Source: an uncultured Pseudoteredinibacter sp. (GTDB lineage Bacteria; Pseudomonadota; Gammaproteobacteria; Pseudomonadales; Cellvibrionaceae). Taken from it: a stretch of 64,000 nt of DNA. A model generated the notes under the pieces. The model was not told the origin of the DNA. It made no database searches and was given only the letters and a program-made list of their open reading frames with translations. The position numbers were made by a program, and so were the translations under genes. The stretch is taken from positions 186,001 to 250,000 of the forward strand of contig NZ_CANMSS010000002.1 of NCBI RefSeq assembly GCF_947500695.1. The letters run 5' to 3'. Numbering within the stretch: the first letter of the stretch is position 1; each line of letters opens with the position of its first letter. Below, one piece after another: positions 8,617 through 19,404 of this stretch.

Positions 8617-9300
8617 TTAATTACTCTTTAACAAGCCCCGCTCAGCCAAAGAAACCTCTTCTCCACTACCTACAATCAGGTGATCAAGCAGACGTACACC
8701 AACCAAAGCCAAAGCTTGCTGGATACGCTCAGTGATTAGGCAGTCGGCCTGACTAGGCTCATTGATACCAGAGGGGTGATTGTGGGCCACTATGATTGCC
8801 GCTGCATTGTGTTGTAACACCAACTTGACCAGCTCTCGAGGAAATACGCTGGCGCTATCCACAGTGCCCAAAAACAGCTCATCGTAGTGGATTAGGCGAT
8901 GCTGGCTGTCCATCAGCAAAGCCACGAAGACCTCTCTATCACGATGCCTTAGATTAGACCTTAGAAAACAGCGCACTGATTCTGGGTTGGAGAAGACCTG
9001 CTCTCGCTCAAGCGTCTCTCGTAGATGTCGGCGGTTAATCTCCTGCCCAGCCTGCAACAAGCTAAACGAAGCCTGCCCTAAACCCGGTAAAGCACAGAAT
9101 TCTTCTTCCCGGCTCTCTAAGACTGCACGCCAACCACCAAAATGCTGCAACACCTCTCGGGCCAAATCAACAGCCGTGGCCCCAGCTATTCCGGTACGTA
9201 AGAAGAGAGCTAACAACTCAGCATCTGAAAGCGCCCCAGGGCCACGCTGTCGCATCTTTTCTCTTGGTCGTTCAGACTCTGGCCAATCTCTAATGCTCAT
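8617..9300 (-). CDS. radC: RadC/JAB-domain protein
   Basis: 227 residues. N-terminal helix-hairpin-helix region (residues ~1-100) with REKMRQRGPGALSDAELLALFLRTG, followed by a JAB/MPN metal-binding domain with the signature IIVAHNHPSGINEPSQAD that supplies the two His and the Asp zinc ligands. Full family length. Historically called a DNA repair protein, but a direct biochemical role is not established. Divergent from coaBC across a 145-bp shared promoter region, as in related genomes. Confidence 0.95.
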   Translation of the reverse strand: MSIRDWPESERPREKMRQRGPGALSDAELLALFLRTGIAGATAVDLAREVLQHFGGWRAVLESREEEFCALPGLGQASFSLLQAGQEINRRHLRETLEREQVFSNPESVRCFLRSNLRHRDREVFVALLMDSQHRLIHYDELFLGTVDSASVFPRELVKLVLQHNAAAIIVAHNHPSGINEPSQADCLITERIQQALALVGVRLLDHLIVGSGEEVSLAERGLLKSN

Positions 9301-9445
9301 TCTATTGCATAACCTTTATAACAGCTGCAAAAAGTGCCGCAGTCATTGCCGCCGGCTCACAAGAAAGGTTATCTTAGCGCTTTTGTTTATGGCCCTAAGT
9401 CGGCCAAAGATCCCAAATTTGCCGTCTAGGCATAAGGCTGTATGA

Positions 9446-10657
9446 ATGAGCTCCTTACAAAACAAACAGATTCTGGTGGGTATTACCGGTGGAATTGCCG
9501 CCTACAAGAGCGCAGAGTTAGTGCGCCGCCTGCAAGATCAAGGAGCAGAAGTTCGTGTAGTGATGACCAAAGCCGCTATGGAGTTCATTACTCCGCTGAC
9601 ACTGCAAGCGCTATCGGGCAACCCTGTCCACACTGAGTTACTAGACCCTGAAGCTGAAGCCGGCATGGGCCATATTGAATTGGCCCGTTGGGGGGATCTA
9701 CTGATTGTCGCACCAGCAAGCGCCGACTTCATTGCGCGCTTGGCACAAGGCCAGGGTAACGACCTCTTGAGCACACTGTGTCTTGCCCGTCGCAGCAAAC
9801 TGGCCATTGCCCCTGCTATGAACCAAGCCATGTATGCCAACAGCAGTACGCAAGACAACCTTAGCCTGCTCGAGCAGCGAGATATTGCTATATGGGGCCC
9901 TGCTGTGGGCTCGCAGGCCTGTGGTGATGTTGGACCAGGGCGCATGCTGGAAGTTGATGAACTGGTCGATAAGGCTGCAGCTCAATTTCAATCTGGTCTA
10001 TTGGCTGGTAAGCGAGTTGTTATTACTGCAGGGCCAACTAGGGAAGCCATTGACCCTGTGCGCTATATCAGCAACCACTCCTCTGGAAAAATGGGTTATG
10101 CCCTAGCACAAGCCTGTGTTGAAGCAGGGGCCATTTGCGAACTTATCAGTGGCCCCACACAGCTTGCTACTCCACCACACTGCCAGCGACAGGACGTGGA
10201 AAGCGCACTCGAGATGCATGCAGCCGCCATGAGTCGCTCAAATGACTGCGATATATTCATAGCTACCGCCGCTGTGGCCGATTTTCGCCCCGTGCACTCA
10301 GCTGATCAAAAAATTAAAAAGCAGGCCGATAGCGATACTATGATAATAGAAATGGTGAAGAATCCCGATATTCTCGCCGACGTCGCAAGTTCAGAACATG
10401 CACCGTTTTGTGTTGGCTTTGCCGCCGAAACTCAGGACGTGGAACACTATGCTCGCAGCAAACTGGAAAAGAAGAACCTAGCGATGGTTATTGCCAATGA
10501 CGTCTCACAACAGGGTATTGGCTTTAATAGCGATGACAACCAAGTTCTTGTTGTCGACCATGAGAGTAGCAGCGCCATCGAGAAGCTAAGCAAAACAGCC
10601 CTCGCTCGCCGTCTAGTTGAAGAAATCAGTAAGCGCTATAACAAATCTGCACCGTAG
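9446..10657 (+). CDS. coaBC: bifunctional CoaBC, phosphopantothenate-cysteine ligase/decarboxylase
   Basis: 403 residues carrying out two steps of coenzyme A synthesis. The N-terminal FMN domain (CoaC, ~1-185) has [17 protein letters not shown], the catalytic His in [19 protein letters not shown] and the reactive Cys in [12 protein letters not shown]. The C-terminal CoaB domain has [27 protein letters not shown] and the CTP-site IANDVS. The ATG at 9446 places the protein at the usual family start; a four-base-earlier ATG is in another frame. The usual next gene dut is missing; algC follows after 108 bp. Confidence 0.97.
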   Translation: MSSLQNKQILVGITGGIAAYKSAELVRRLQDQGAEVRVVMTKAAMEFITPLTLQALSGNPVHTELLDPEAEAGMGHIELARWGDLLIVAPASADFIARLAQGQGNDLLSTLCLARRSKLAIAPAMNQAMYANSSTQDNLSLLEQRDIAIWGPAVGSQACGDVGPGRMLEVDELVDKAAAQFQSGLLAGKRVVITAGPTREAIDPVRYISNHSSGKMGYALAQACVEAGAICELISGPTQLATPPHCQRQDVESALEMHAAAMSRSNDCDIFIATAAVADFRPVHSADQKIKKQADSDTMIIEMVKNPDILADVASSEHAPFCVGFAAETQDVEHYARSKLEKKNLAMVIANDVSQQGIGFNSDDNQVLVVDHESSSAIEKLSKTALARRLVEEISKRYNKSAP

Positions 10658-10765
10658 CGACACAACTCCTCAAGAAAGGGGTTTTCATTGAATAGGGAAT
10701 TTACGCTTGGGCTTACCCTAAGCTATTGTTAAAATTGGAAAACTCAATATTAAGTCCGACTTTAT

Positions 10766-13207
10766 ATGCGAATAGCCAATATTAAAAACTGGGGTAAGGC
10801 AGAAAAGCAAACCGCGGGGATTCTCTGTGGATTGTTAATCATCTGTCTAGCAGCGGGAGCTTGGTACTATCAACGCTACGTAGTAAGCCAATCCGAGCAA
10901 GCGCTAAGCCAAGCTATTGACAGCATGGCAAGCACCCAAGTTGATGCAATCGGTCACCATATAGGCTCACTCAATCAAGATTTACAGCGCTTCACCAGCC
11001 GGGATGCCTTAAGTAAAGCTATCCAGCAGCAAGAGCCGGTAACTGTTCGCAGCTTTATGTCGAGCTTAGAAAAGGCCTTCCCCAAGGCTGTCGCGATACG
11101 CATTATTCCTCGAGGTACAGCCGAGATCGACCGCGAGCATAATGCCCCTATTCGTTTTGCTGAGCTCGACATGATTACTCGTGCAGAAAACCATCAGCCG
11201 ATTACTGTCGAAGCCGCAAAAATTAAAAATCGCTGGCAATTTAATTTGGTATCCCCGATTCCTCAGGATACCAACCAAACCCCCGTAGCAACATTGATGG
11301 TAACTCTCAATCAAAATGCAATTGCCGAGCTGTTACGTGATGCCAGCCCAGACAGCGGTAAATTTGAATTACTACAACAATTTGGCCGCCACCCAGCACA
11401 ACTCATCTTGTCTAAAGGTGACGCCAGCAGCCAGGAAAGCCTGACCAAGGAGATTCCCAATACTTTGTGGAAGCTGCGTTTTTCACCGTCACAAAGCACG
11501 GTGGATGCTGCCAATACCAGCCTACTACCTTTTTTGAGCATTTGGTTTTTAACAACAGCGCTTGTCTTAAGTGGCGCATTTCAGCTCTGTCGACGCCAAC
11601 TCTCTGCTAGCAATAGTGGCACTAGGACCGTGCGTGAATTCGATCAAAAAGTGCGAGAGCATCAACTCAGCAATGGCCGACGCGTGGAGGACATCCTCGA
11701 TATTGAAGTGAGTGCCGATGATGAAGATTTGCTCGGTGGCGGATACCAACAAACTGAGCCTGTGGACACACTATCAGAACTTGATCAACTTGAAGACGAC
11801 AATGACGAGCCAGCAGCAACGCTAAGCAATGAACTTATCCCCGCCGAAGTATTTCGTGCCTACGACATACGAGGCTTAGCGGATCCTTATTTAAGCCCTG
11901 AGTTTGTTGATAGGCTTGGAAAAGCGCTGGGCAGCGAAGCCATTGATCAAGGGGAAGACACACTAATTGTCGCTCGTGACTGTCGCACACACAGCCCTGC
12001 AATATGCGAACAATTGATTGCGGGTATTACCAGCACCGGCTGCCATGTGCTAGATCTGGGCATCGTGCCAACTCCAATGTTGTACTTTGCCTGTCACATG
12101 ATTTCTAACAGTAACAGCGGGGTTGTGGTTACCGCTAGCCATAACGGGCCAAAGCACAACGGTTTCAAAATGGTGTTCAATCGCAACACCATTAGTGATC
12201 AAGGCATTCAGTACATTAAGCAAAGAATGCAACAGGAAGCCTTTGCTAGCTCTGACAAAGCAGGTTCTGTTAGCCAGCAAGATATCAGCGCGGAATATAT
12301 CGAACAGATCTTCTCTGATATTGCATTGGCTGGCGATATTACTGTGGTTATCGATGCTGGTAACGGAGCAACCTCTGAAGTTGCTCCGCGCTTATTCGAA
12401 GAACTGGGCTGTAAAGTGATCCCATTACACTGCGAATTTGATGGCCGCTTCCCGAACCACGCAGCTGATCCTAGTCGCGAACGTAATATGCGCGACTTGA
12501 TTAAAGCCGTTAAAAAACACCGCGCCGATTTAGGCATCGCTTTTGATGGCGATGGCGACCGCTTGGGCGTAGTTACACCACAAGGCAAGATTATCTGGCC
12601 CGACCGCCAGTTAATGTTATTTGCCAAAGATATTGTTTCGCGTAATCCCGGCACCGACGTTCTCTTCGATGTGAAGTGTACTCGCCAGCTAAACAGTTTG
12701 GTCAGCAGTTACGGCGGACGCCCGATCATGTGGAAAACAGGGCACTCGCTAATGAAAGCCAAAATGGCTGAAACTGGCGCGCTTTTAGGTGGCGAATTAT
12801 CCGGCCATATATTCTTCAAAGAACGCTGGTTTGGCTTTGATGACGGCATGTATTCTGCGGCTCGCCTGATGGAAATTATGAGCTTGCGCGATCAAGATTT
12901 GGACACCATTTTCTCTAGCTTCCCAGAGCTACCAGCAACACCAGAGATTAAAGTCGCGGTCGAGGAAAGCGTAAAATTCCAAATCATCGAAGATTTGATT
13001 TCCCATGGGCACTTTGAAGATGGCCGCCTAACCACTATCGATGGCTTAAGGGTAGATTTTGCCCATGGCTGGGGACTGGTCCGCGCCTCCAACACCTCAC
13101 CCGCATTAACATTACGCTTTGAAGCCAATAGCGAAGAGCAATTGGAAGATATTCAGGAGCATTTTAGGGCGGAAATCGCTAAAATAGCGCCTTCCATAAG
13201 CTTTTAA
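10766..13207 (+). CDS. algC: phosphomannomutase/phosphoglucomutase with N-terminal membrane sensor region
   Basis: 813 residues. The last ~460 (from EVFRAYDIRG near residue 357) are an AlgC-type mutase interconverting mannose- or glucose-6-phosphate and the 1-phosphates, feeding surface polysaccharide. Seen: phosphoserine loop VTASHNGPKHNGFK (Ser458), metal loop DGDGDR near residue 594, sugar-binding GGELSGHIFF, and C-terminal phosphate loop RASNTSP. The N-terminal ~350 residues are an extension with a membrane helix at about 18-38, a periplasmic stretch, and a second helix at about 253-275, then an acidic linker. Similar long AlgC proteins are found in some Gammaproteobacteria; the role of the extension is unknown. 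It lies between coaBC and argB, as in Pseudomonas. Confidence 0.93.
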   Translation: MRIANIKNWGKAEKQTAGILCGLLIICLAAGAWYYQRYVVSQSEQALSQAIDSMASTQVDAIGHHIGSLNQDLQRFTSRDALSKAIQQQEPVTVRSFMSSLEKAFPKAVAIRIIPRGTAEIDREHNAPIRFAELDMITRAENHQPITVEAAKIKNRWQFNLVSPIPQDTNQTPVATLMVTLNQNAIAELLRDASPDSGKFELLQQFGRHPAQLILSKGDASSQESLTKEIPNTLWKLRFSPSQSTVDAANTSLLPFLSIWFLTTALVLSGAFQLCRRQLSASNSGTRTVREFDQKVREHQLSNGRRVEDILDIEVSADDEDLLGGGYQQTEPVDTLSELDQLEDDNDEPAATLSNELIPAEVFRAYDIRGLADPYLSPEFVDRLGKALGSEAIDQGEDTLIVARDCRTHSPAICEQLIAGITSTGCHVLDLGIVPTPMLYFACHMISNSNSGVVVTASHNGPKHNGFKMVFNRNTISDQGIQYIKQRMQQEAFASSDKAGSVSQQDISAEYIEQIFSDIALAGDITVVIDAGNGATSEVAPRLFEELGCKVIPLHCEFDGRFPNHAADPSRERNMRDLIKAVKKHRADLGIAFDGDGDRLGVVTPQGKIIWPDRQLMLFAKDIVSRNPGTDVLFDVKCTRQLNSLVSSYGGRPIMWKTGHSLMKAKMAETGALLGGELSGHIFFKERWFGFDDGMYSAARLMEIMSLRDQDLDTIFSSFPELPATPEIKVAVEESVKFQIIEDLISHGHFEDGRLTTIDGLRVDFAHGWGLVRASNTSPALTLRFEANSEEQLEDIQEHFRAEIAKIAPSISF

Positions 13208-13219
13208 ATAGCATTGTAG

Positions 13220-14167
<948 letters not shown>

Positions 14168-14194
14168 ACAAACTCTATAAAGTTCGACAGGAGT

Positions 14195-14251
14195 GCCATT
14201 AAACCGCCATAATTGCCCCATAGAATGGCAAGGGCTTGGCAGTTTAATGGC
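14195..14251. other. long imperfect hairpin in argB-slmA gap
   Basis: Arms 14195-14209 and 14237-14251 pair at 14 of 15 positions; the loop contains a second small stem (TTGCC/GGCAA). No T-run follows, so it is not an obvious terminator. The rest of 14168-14445 holds a GATGTACATC palindrome at about 14256 and no gene I can support. Function unknown. Confidence 0.5.
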
Positions 14252-14445
14252 CTCGTGATGTACATCAATGTACGCCGCATTAGCTGTCTATTTTGCGAGC
14301 AAACTGACAATTTTTACGCCACAGCAATTGCAGCTTGCTGCGCTTGCCGTTAGGATGACAGTCGCCTTCGGCCGCGTTAACTGATGTACTTTCTCCACCG
14401 ACTTTGGAACTTAGCGCAAATATTGGATTTGCCTCAATTGCATCT

Positions 14446-15039
14446 ATGACTAAAAGCAACAATAAAACATCTCGTCGCCAACAAATCTTGCAAGCTTTAG
14501 CTCATATGCTGGAAGCTAGTCCTGGAGCCCGAATCACCACAGCCGCTTTGGCTCGCGAGGTCGGCGTTTCTGAAGCAGCCTTGTACAGGCACTTCCCCAG
14601 CAAATCCAAGATGTTTGAAGGCTTAATTGAGTTTATCGAAGAAACCTTGTTTAGCCGGATCAATTTGATTCTTAGTGAGCAACCTAATGCTTTAGCTGCC
14701 TGTGACAAGATTCTTTATCTATTGCTAACCTTTACCGAGCGTAATCCAGGCATTACTCGCATTCTTACTGGCGACGCCTTAGCAGGGGAGACAGACCGTC
14801 TGAGGGCGCGCGTAGCACAGCTCTATGACCGCTTAGAGACCCAACTAAAACAAGTTTTGCGTGAAGCTGAGGTTCGCGAGGGGCTGCGCCCAAGCATTAC
14901 CGTTGGAGCTGCAGCCAATTTACTAATGGCCACAGCAGAAGGGCGTATCGCACAATTTGTACGTAGTGAGTTTAAGCGATCACCTACCGAGAATTGGCAG
15001 GATCAATGGATGGTGCTAACCCAAGGCTTTTTCAGATAA
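14446..15039 (+). CDS. slmA: nucleoid occlusion factor SlmA (TetR fold)
   Basis: 197 residues from the ATG at 14446; an upstream TTG extension is possible but family members start just before the [10 protein letters not shown] helix. The TetR-type HTH is [25 protein letters not shown], followed by [21 protein letters not shown], which is diagnostic of SlmA rather than ligand-binding TetR proteins. SlmA binds chromosomal sites and blocks FtsZ assembly over the nucleoid. It sits between argB and pyrE in the same context as in E. coli (slmA next to pyrE and dut). Confidence 0.94.
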   Translation: MTKSNNKTSRRQQILQALAHMLEASPGARITTAALAREVGVSEAALYRHFPSKSKMFEGLIEFIEETLFSRINLILSEQPNALAACDKILYLLLTFTERNPGITRILTGDALAGETDRLRARVAQLYDRLETQLKQVLREAEVREGLRPSITVGAAANLLMATAEGRIAQFVRSEFKRSPTENWQDQWMVLTQGFFR

Positions 15040-15047
15040 GCCTTTGA

Positions 15048-15659
15048 TTAGCTGGTTTTTCCGGTAATTTCACTAAAGCGCGCAATATCCTCATCGAATT
15101 TCTCGATCAGCGCTTTACGCTCTGCTTGACGCTTTTCTATGCGCGCCTCGGTTACCTCACGCTTGAGCTTTAGCTCATCAAGCTGCTCCAATAGAGCATC
15201 ACCGACAGTGCGGCCTGCACGCTCTAGGTTTGCAGCCTCCATACGTTTTTGGTGAATTCGAGTATCGATTCCGCCAATATTCCCTTTTAATATTTGAATG
15301 TTGCCGTCAATACTTTCCAATTTACGCTTCTTGGCACGCTCTATTTCTTTCACCGAGCTGTAGCGACGGCGCAATTCAGCGTCCCACTTAGCCAGCTCAG
15401 CTTTAGATTTCATATTCGCTTTCTCAGCATCGGAGGGGGCGGGTTTAACGACCCTAATCACCCTTCCGCTAGGGCTAACTACCTCATAACCATTTTGCGC
15501 ATATTCAGGGGGCACGGTGGAATTGATGACCGGCACGCCGTTTTTATCGACATAGCGATAAAACACAGTCTCCCCGAGGGCAACAGGAGACGCCATAACC
15601 AGGGCTAAACTGGCGATGGATACTCGAGACAATCTTGCAATTAGGGCTGTTATCAACAC
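15048..15659 (-). CDS. secreted DUF4124 coiled-coil protein
   Basis: 203 residues. Signal peptide to about residue 29 (SIASLALVMASPVALG), then a DUF4124 segment (VFYRYVDKNGVPVINSTVPPEYAQNGYEVVSP) and a long charged coiled coil (about 85-195, rich in E, K, R and heptad Leu/Ile). DUF4124 is common in periplasmic proteins of unknown function. Convergent with slmA (8 bp apart) and upstream of nothing obvious; pyrE lies on the same strand 52 bp upstream of it. Confidence 0.85.
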   Translation of the reverse strand: MLITALIARLSRVSIASLALVMASPVALGETVFYRYVDKNGVPVINSTVPPEYAQNGYEVVSPSGRVIRVVKPAPSDAEKANMKSKAELAKWDAELRRRYSSVKEIERAKKRKLESIDGNIQILKGNIGGIDTRIHQKRMEAANLERAGRTVGDALLEQLDELKLKREVTEARIEKRQAERKALIEKFDEDIARFSEITGKTS

Positions 15660-15711
15660 CGTTTTTTCCTTTTCTTAGGCGGCTTCGATAAATAGTAAAA
15701 GAGGCGCTCTA

Positions 15712-16353
15712 TTAGACCCCATACTGTTTACGGTATTCTTCTATTTTAGCTACTGTTTCGGGCATACCGCCAGTTTCTTCAAGATAAGTGACAATATCTT
15801 CGAGATTAACGATGCTAATCACGGGAATATTGAACTGCTGCTCTACCTCACCAATGGCGGACAATTCACCTTTACCGCGTTCTTGGCGATTCAAGCCAAT
15901 GATAACCGCAGCTGGCGCCGCTTGCTGTTGCTCAATAATATCCATAACTTCGCGCACCGCGGTACCCGCAGTAATGACATCATCAACGATAGCAATCTTG
16001 CCATTTAATGGCGCCCCAACCAAGGTGCCGCCCTCACCATGAGCTTTTGCTTCTTTGCGGTTGAAGCAGTAGGGCACATCCCTTTGATGTTCGTCAGCCA
16101 AGGCTACCGCTGTTGTAGCGGCCAAAGGAATGCCTTTATAGGCTGGGCCAAATAACACATCAAACTGCAGGCCCGCATCAACAATCGCGGCGGCATAGAA
16201 GCGCCCAAGAGCGGCTAATGCTGCCCCAGTCTGGAAACGACCGGCATTAAAAAAGTAGGGACTGACGCGCCCTGACTTCAAGGTAAACTCACCGAAACAA
16301 AGTACTTCATGTTGTATCGCAAGCTTGATGAATTCACGCTGAAAGTCTTTCAT
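15712..16353 (-). CDS. pyrE: orotate phosphoribosyltransferase
   Basis: 213 residues, the E. coli length; converts orotate and PRPP to OMP in pyrimidine synthesis. I chose the ATG at 16353 because GGAG lies 6 bp upstream; an ATG four codons earlier has no such site. Seen: [34 protein letters not shown], catalytic Lys/Arg region [15 protein letters not shown] and PRPP loop [15 protein letters not shown]. Neighbour of crc as in Pseudomonas, transcribed divergently from it. Confidence 0.97.
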   Translation of the reverse strand: MKDFQREFIKLAIQHEVLCFGEFTLKSGRVSPYFFNAGRFQTGAALAALGRFYAAAIVDAGLQFDVLFGPAYKGIPLAATTAVALADEHQRDVPYCFNRKEAKAHGEGGTLVGAPLNGKIAIVDDVITAGTAVREVMDIIEQQQAAPAAVIIGLNRQERGKGELSAIGEVEQQFNIPVISIVNLEDIVTYLEETGGMPETVAKIEEYRKQYGV

Positions 16354-16527
16354 AGTTTTCTCCACTTCATTTTTAGCCCCACTCTACCTCGAAGAGAAGC
16401 AGCACCTTAGTACCGTTACGCTCAAAGTTTGGCCAGATCAGCCGCTACAGCGTCCATTGGGGCCAAATAAACTACCAATATTTGCAAAGCTCGGTATCAT
16501 ACACAGTCCAGTATCAAGGGGCTATTA

Positions 16528-17301
16528 ATGCGCATTATCAGTTTAAGTGTCGACGGCATCCACCAGGCAGCTCAGCGTGGATTGTATGATTGGCTAGCCG
16601 AGCAAGACGCCGATATCGTCTGCTTACAAGACCTGCGCGCGCAAGAATACGAGCTGGATCACGACACCTTTCACCCAGAAGGCTATTTTGCTTATTTTTT
16701 CGATTCTGGTATTGCCCATACCAATGGCGTTGCAATCTACACTCGACATATGCCCAAAGCACTTATTTACGGCTTTGGGTTTGCCAGCGGTTTGGATATG
16801 CAAGGCCGCTATCTGCAGTTGGATTTTGAAAAACTCAGCATTGGATCGTTTTTAGCGCCTCAAGCCGAAGCTGGCAATGAGCAGCAACTAGAAGAGAAAG
16901 TCGGCTTCTTTGACGACCTACAAGCCCATTTGCACAAGATCTCTAACAAGCGTCGTGACTTTATCTTTTGTGGTAACTGGGCCATGGCCCGCGATCGTGC
17001 TGATGTACAAAATTGGCAGAATCACGAAGATGACGATGGCTTCCGCCCCCATGAGCAGCAATGGATGCGCCAATTAGTCGATGAGCTGGATTACGTCGAC
17101 GCTTTTCGCAGGGTGAACGCCGATGCTGATGAATACAGCTGGTGGCCATCAGGCACTGTAGGTGAAAGAGACGGCTGGCGAACTGATTTACAGATCATTT
17201 CCGATGACCTTAAGCACCGTATTGAATACGGCGCCATTAACAAGCACAAACTCTTTTCCAGCCACCTGCCATTGATTATGGATTACGACATCGAGCTGTA
17301 A
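16528..17301 (+). CDS. crc: Crc-type catabolite repression protein (exonuclease III fold)
   Basis: 257 residues, nearly the length of Pseudomonas Crc (259). Opening MRIISLSVDGIHQAAQRGLYDWLAEQDADIVCLQDLRA, middle GRYLQLDFEKLSIGSFLAP and ending SSHLPLIMDYDIEL all follow Crc. The nuclease residues of exonuclease III are lost: the catalytic GDxN is replaced by CGNWAMA and the final SDH is SSH. Crc has no nuclease activity and instead helps Hfq repress translation of catabolic genes. Position directly divergent from pyrE matches Pseudomonas. A plain ExoIII relative cannot be excluded, but the motif losses argue against it. Confidence 0.88.
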   Translation: MRIISLSVDGIHQAAQRGLYDWLAEQDADIVCLQDLRAQEYELDHDTFHPEGYFAYFFDSGIAHTNGVAIYTRHMPKALIYGFGFASGLDMQGRYLQLDFEKLSIGSFLAPQAEAGNEQQLEEKVGFFDDLQAHLHKISNKRRDFIFCGNWAMARDRADVQNWQNHEDDDGFRPHEQQWMRQLVDELDYVDAFRRVNADADEYSWWPSGTVGERDGWRTDLQIISDDLKHRIEYGAINKHKLFSSHLPLIMDYDIEL

Positions 17302-17504
17302 GGCTAAAACCCTATTGAGCGTGGCATATAGCCGCGCCCGATCATCTGTTACAATCCCCCTCCTGACACCCACAAGGTGGCATGCTGCCCAACATAAAGC
17401 TCGCCCATCGCCCGCGAGCAAACTCGATCTCAAAGAAGATCCCACAAGCGCAGCAGGGCTTCGAGCCCATTCGCAAACCAAGCAATAGTACAACCGAGGA
17501 TGTT

Positions 17505-19340
17505 ATGCCCGAGTATCGCTCCAAAACCTCTACCGCTGGCCGCAATATGGCTGGTGCCCGCGCGCTTTGGCGCGCAACTGGCATGAAAGATGAAGACTTT
17601 CACAAGCCGATTATCGCCGTCGCCAACTCATTCACTCAATTTGTACCTGGCCATGTTCACCTAAAAGATATGGGTCAACTGGTCGCTCGTGAAATTGAAA
17701 AAGCCGGCGGCGTCGCCAAAGAGTTTAATACCATTGCTGTAGATGATGGCATCGCCATGGGCCACGATGGCATGCTGTACAGCCTGCCCAGCCGCGACAT
17801 CATTGCTGACAGTGTTGAATATATGGTCAATGCTCACTGTGCAGATGCACTAGTGTGTATTTCCAACTGCGACAAAATTACTCCTGGAATGTTAATGGCC
17901 GCAATGCGTCTGAACATTCCCGTTATCTTTGTTTCTGGCGGCCCAATGGAAGCCGGTAAAACCAAGCTAAGCGAGCATAAATTAGACTTGGTTGATGCCA
18001 TGGTGATTGCCGCCGATGACACAGTAAGCGATGAGCATGTCGCCGAAATTGAACGCAGCGCATGTCCAACCTGCGGCTCTTGCTCTGGTATGTTTACTGC
18101 CAACTCCATGAACTGCTTAACCGAAGCCTTAGGCCTAAGTTTGCCTGGCAATGGCACTGTAGTGGCCACCCACGCCGATCGCGAAGAGTTGTTTTTAGAA
18201 GCCGGCCGCAAAATTGTGGAAATCACCAAGCGTCATTATGAAAATGATGACTACAATGTGTTACCCCGCAGTATCGGCAACTTTAAAGCCTTCGAAAACT
18301 GTATCACTCTAGATATCGCGATGGGCGGCTCCACTAATACCATTTTGCATTTGTTAGCGATCGCCCAAGAAGCCGAAGTCAATTTCACCATGGAAGACAT
18401 TAACCGTCTTTCCAAAACCGTTCCGCAACTGTGTAAGGTAGCACCGAACACCCCCGAATATCACATCGAAGATGTTCACCGCGCGGGTGGCATAATGGCC
18501 ATCTTAGGCGAGCTAGATCGTGCCGGTGTACTGCATAGCGATTTACCAACTGTGCACAGTAGCAGTATGAAAGAAGCTTTAGATAAGTGGGACATCATGC
18601 GCAGCCCCAGCAGCGAGGTGATGGAGTTTTATAAAGCCGGCCCTGCTGGTATTCCAACCCAGCAAGCCTTTAGCCAAAGCACACGCTGGCCAACACTTGA
18701 TGCCGACCGCGCTAACGGTTGCATTCGCTCACTGGAAAACGCTTTTAGTTTAGAAGGCGGTCTAGCCGTTCTGACAGGCAATATTGCAGAAGATGGCTGC
18801 GTTGTAAAAACCGCCGGTGTTGATGATTCCATTCTGGTTTTTGAAGGCAATGCTTACGTCACTGAATCACAAGATCAAGCGGTAGCCGATATCTTGGCTG
18901 ATAAGGTAAAAGCAGGCGATGTGGTTATCGTGCGCTACGAAGGGCCACGCGGCGGCCCTGGCATGCAGGAAATGCTGTATCCAACCTCTTACATTAAATC
19001 CAAAGGTTTGGGTAAAGACTGCGCACTACTAACCGATGGCCGTTTCTCTGGCGGCACCTCAGGTTTAAGTATCGGTCACGTTTCTCCAGAAGCTGCTGCC
19101 GGCGGTGCCATTGGCCTCGTTCAAAATGGCGATCGAATTAAAATCGATATTCCCAATCGCTCAATCGATGTATTGTTAAGTGATGAAGAATTGGCTGAGC
19201 GTCGTAAAGTACAAGACGAAAAAGGCTGGAAGCCTGTCGAAGCTCGCCCACGAAAAGTGAGCGCTGCATTGAAAGCCTATGCCATGTTGGCAACTAGTGC
19301 CGATAAAGGTGCGGTTAGGGATTTGTCTCAGCTGGATTAA
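17505..19340 (+). CDS. ilvD: dihydroxy-acid dehydratase
   Basis: 611 residues; dehydrates 2,3-dihydroxy acids to 2-keto acids in branched-chain amino-acid and CoA-related synthesis. I chose the ATG at 17505 (GAGG upstream, start [26 protein letters not shown]); the open frame extends 41 codons upstream, but this matches E. coli length. Fe-S ligand motifs are [13 protein letters not shown] and [32 protein letters not shown]. The substrate region has [14 protein letters not shown] and the C-terminus [22 protein letters not shown]. Terminated just downstream. Confidence 0.97.
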   Translation: MPEYRSKTSTAGRNMAGARALWRATGMKDEDFHKPIIAVANSFTQFVPGHVHLKDMGQLVAREIEKAGGVAKEFNTIAVDDGIAMGHDGMLYSLPSRDIIADSVEYMVNAHCADALVCISNCDKITPGMLMAAMRLNIPVIFVSGGPMEAGKTKLSEHKLDLVDAMVIAADDTVSDEHVAEIERSACPTCGSCSGMFTANSMNCLTEALGLSLPGNGTVVATHADREELFLEAGRKIVEITKRHYENDDYNVLPRSIGNFKAFENCITLDIAMGGSTNTILHLLAIAQEAEVNFTMEDINRLSKTVPQLCKVAPNTPEYHIEDVHRAGGIMAILGELDRAGVLHSDLPTVHSSSMKEALDKWDIMRSPSSEVMEFYKAGPAGIPTQQAFSQSTRWPTLDADRANGCIRSLENAFSLEGGLAVLTGNIAEDGCVVKTAGVDDSILVFEGNAYVTESQDQAVADILADKVKAGDVVIVRYEGPRGGPGMQEMLYPTSYIKSKGLGKDCALLTDGRFSGGTSGLSIGHVSPEAAAGGAIGLVQNGDRIKIDIPNRSIDVLLSDEELAERRKVQDEKGWKPVEARPRKVSAALKAYAMLATSADKGAVRDLSQLD

Positions 19341-19367
19341 TGATCAAGCCATGCAAATCTGATTAAG

Positions 19368-19391
19368 AGCCCCGCATTAGCGGGGCTTTTA
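19368..19391 (+). terminator. intrinsic terminator of ilvD
   Basis: AGCCCCG / CGGGGCT 7-bp stem with a 6-nt loop, followed by TTTT. It sits 28 bp after the ilvD stop and 14 bp before the end of the convergent LRR gene. Confidence 0.9.
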
Positions 19392-19404
19392 ATTTTGGCT
19401 GTTC

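Noticed and set aside
14404..14445. N-terminal extension of SlmA from TTG
   Set aside because: No ribosome site and no family support; family members start near the ATG at 14446.
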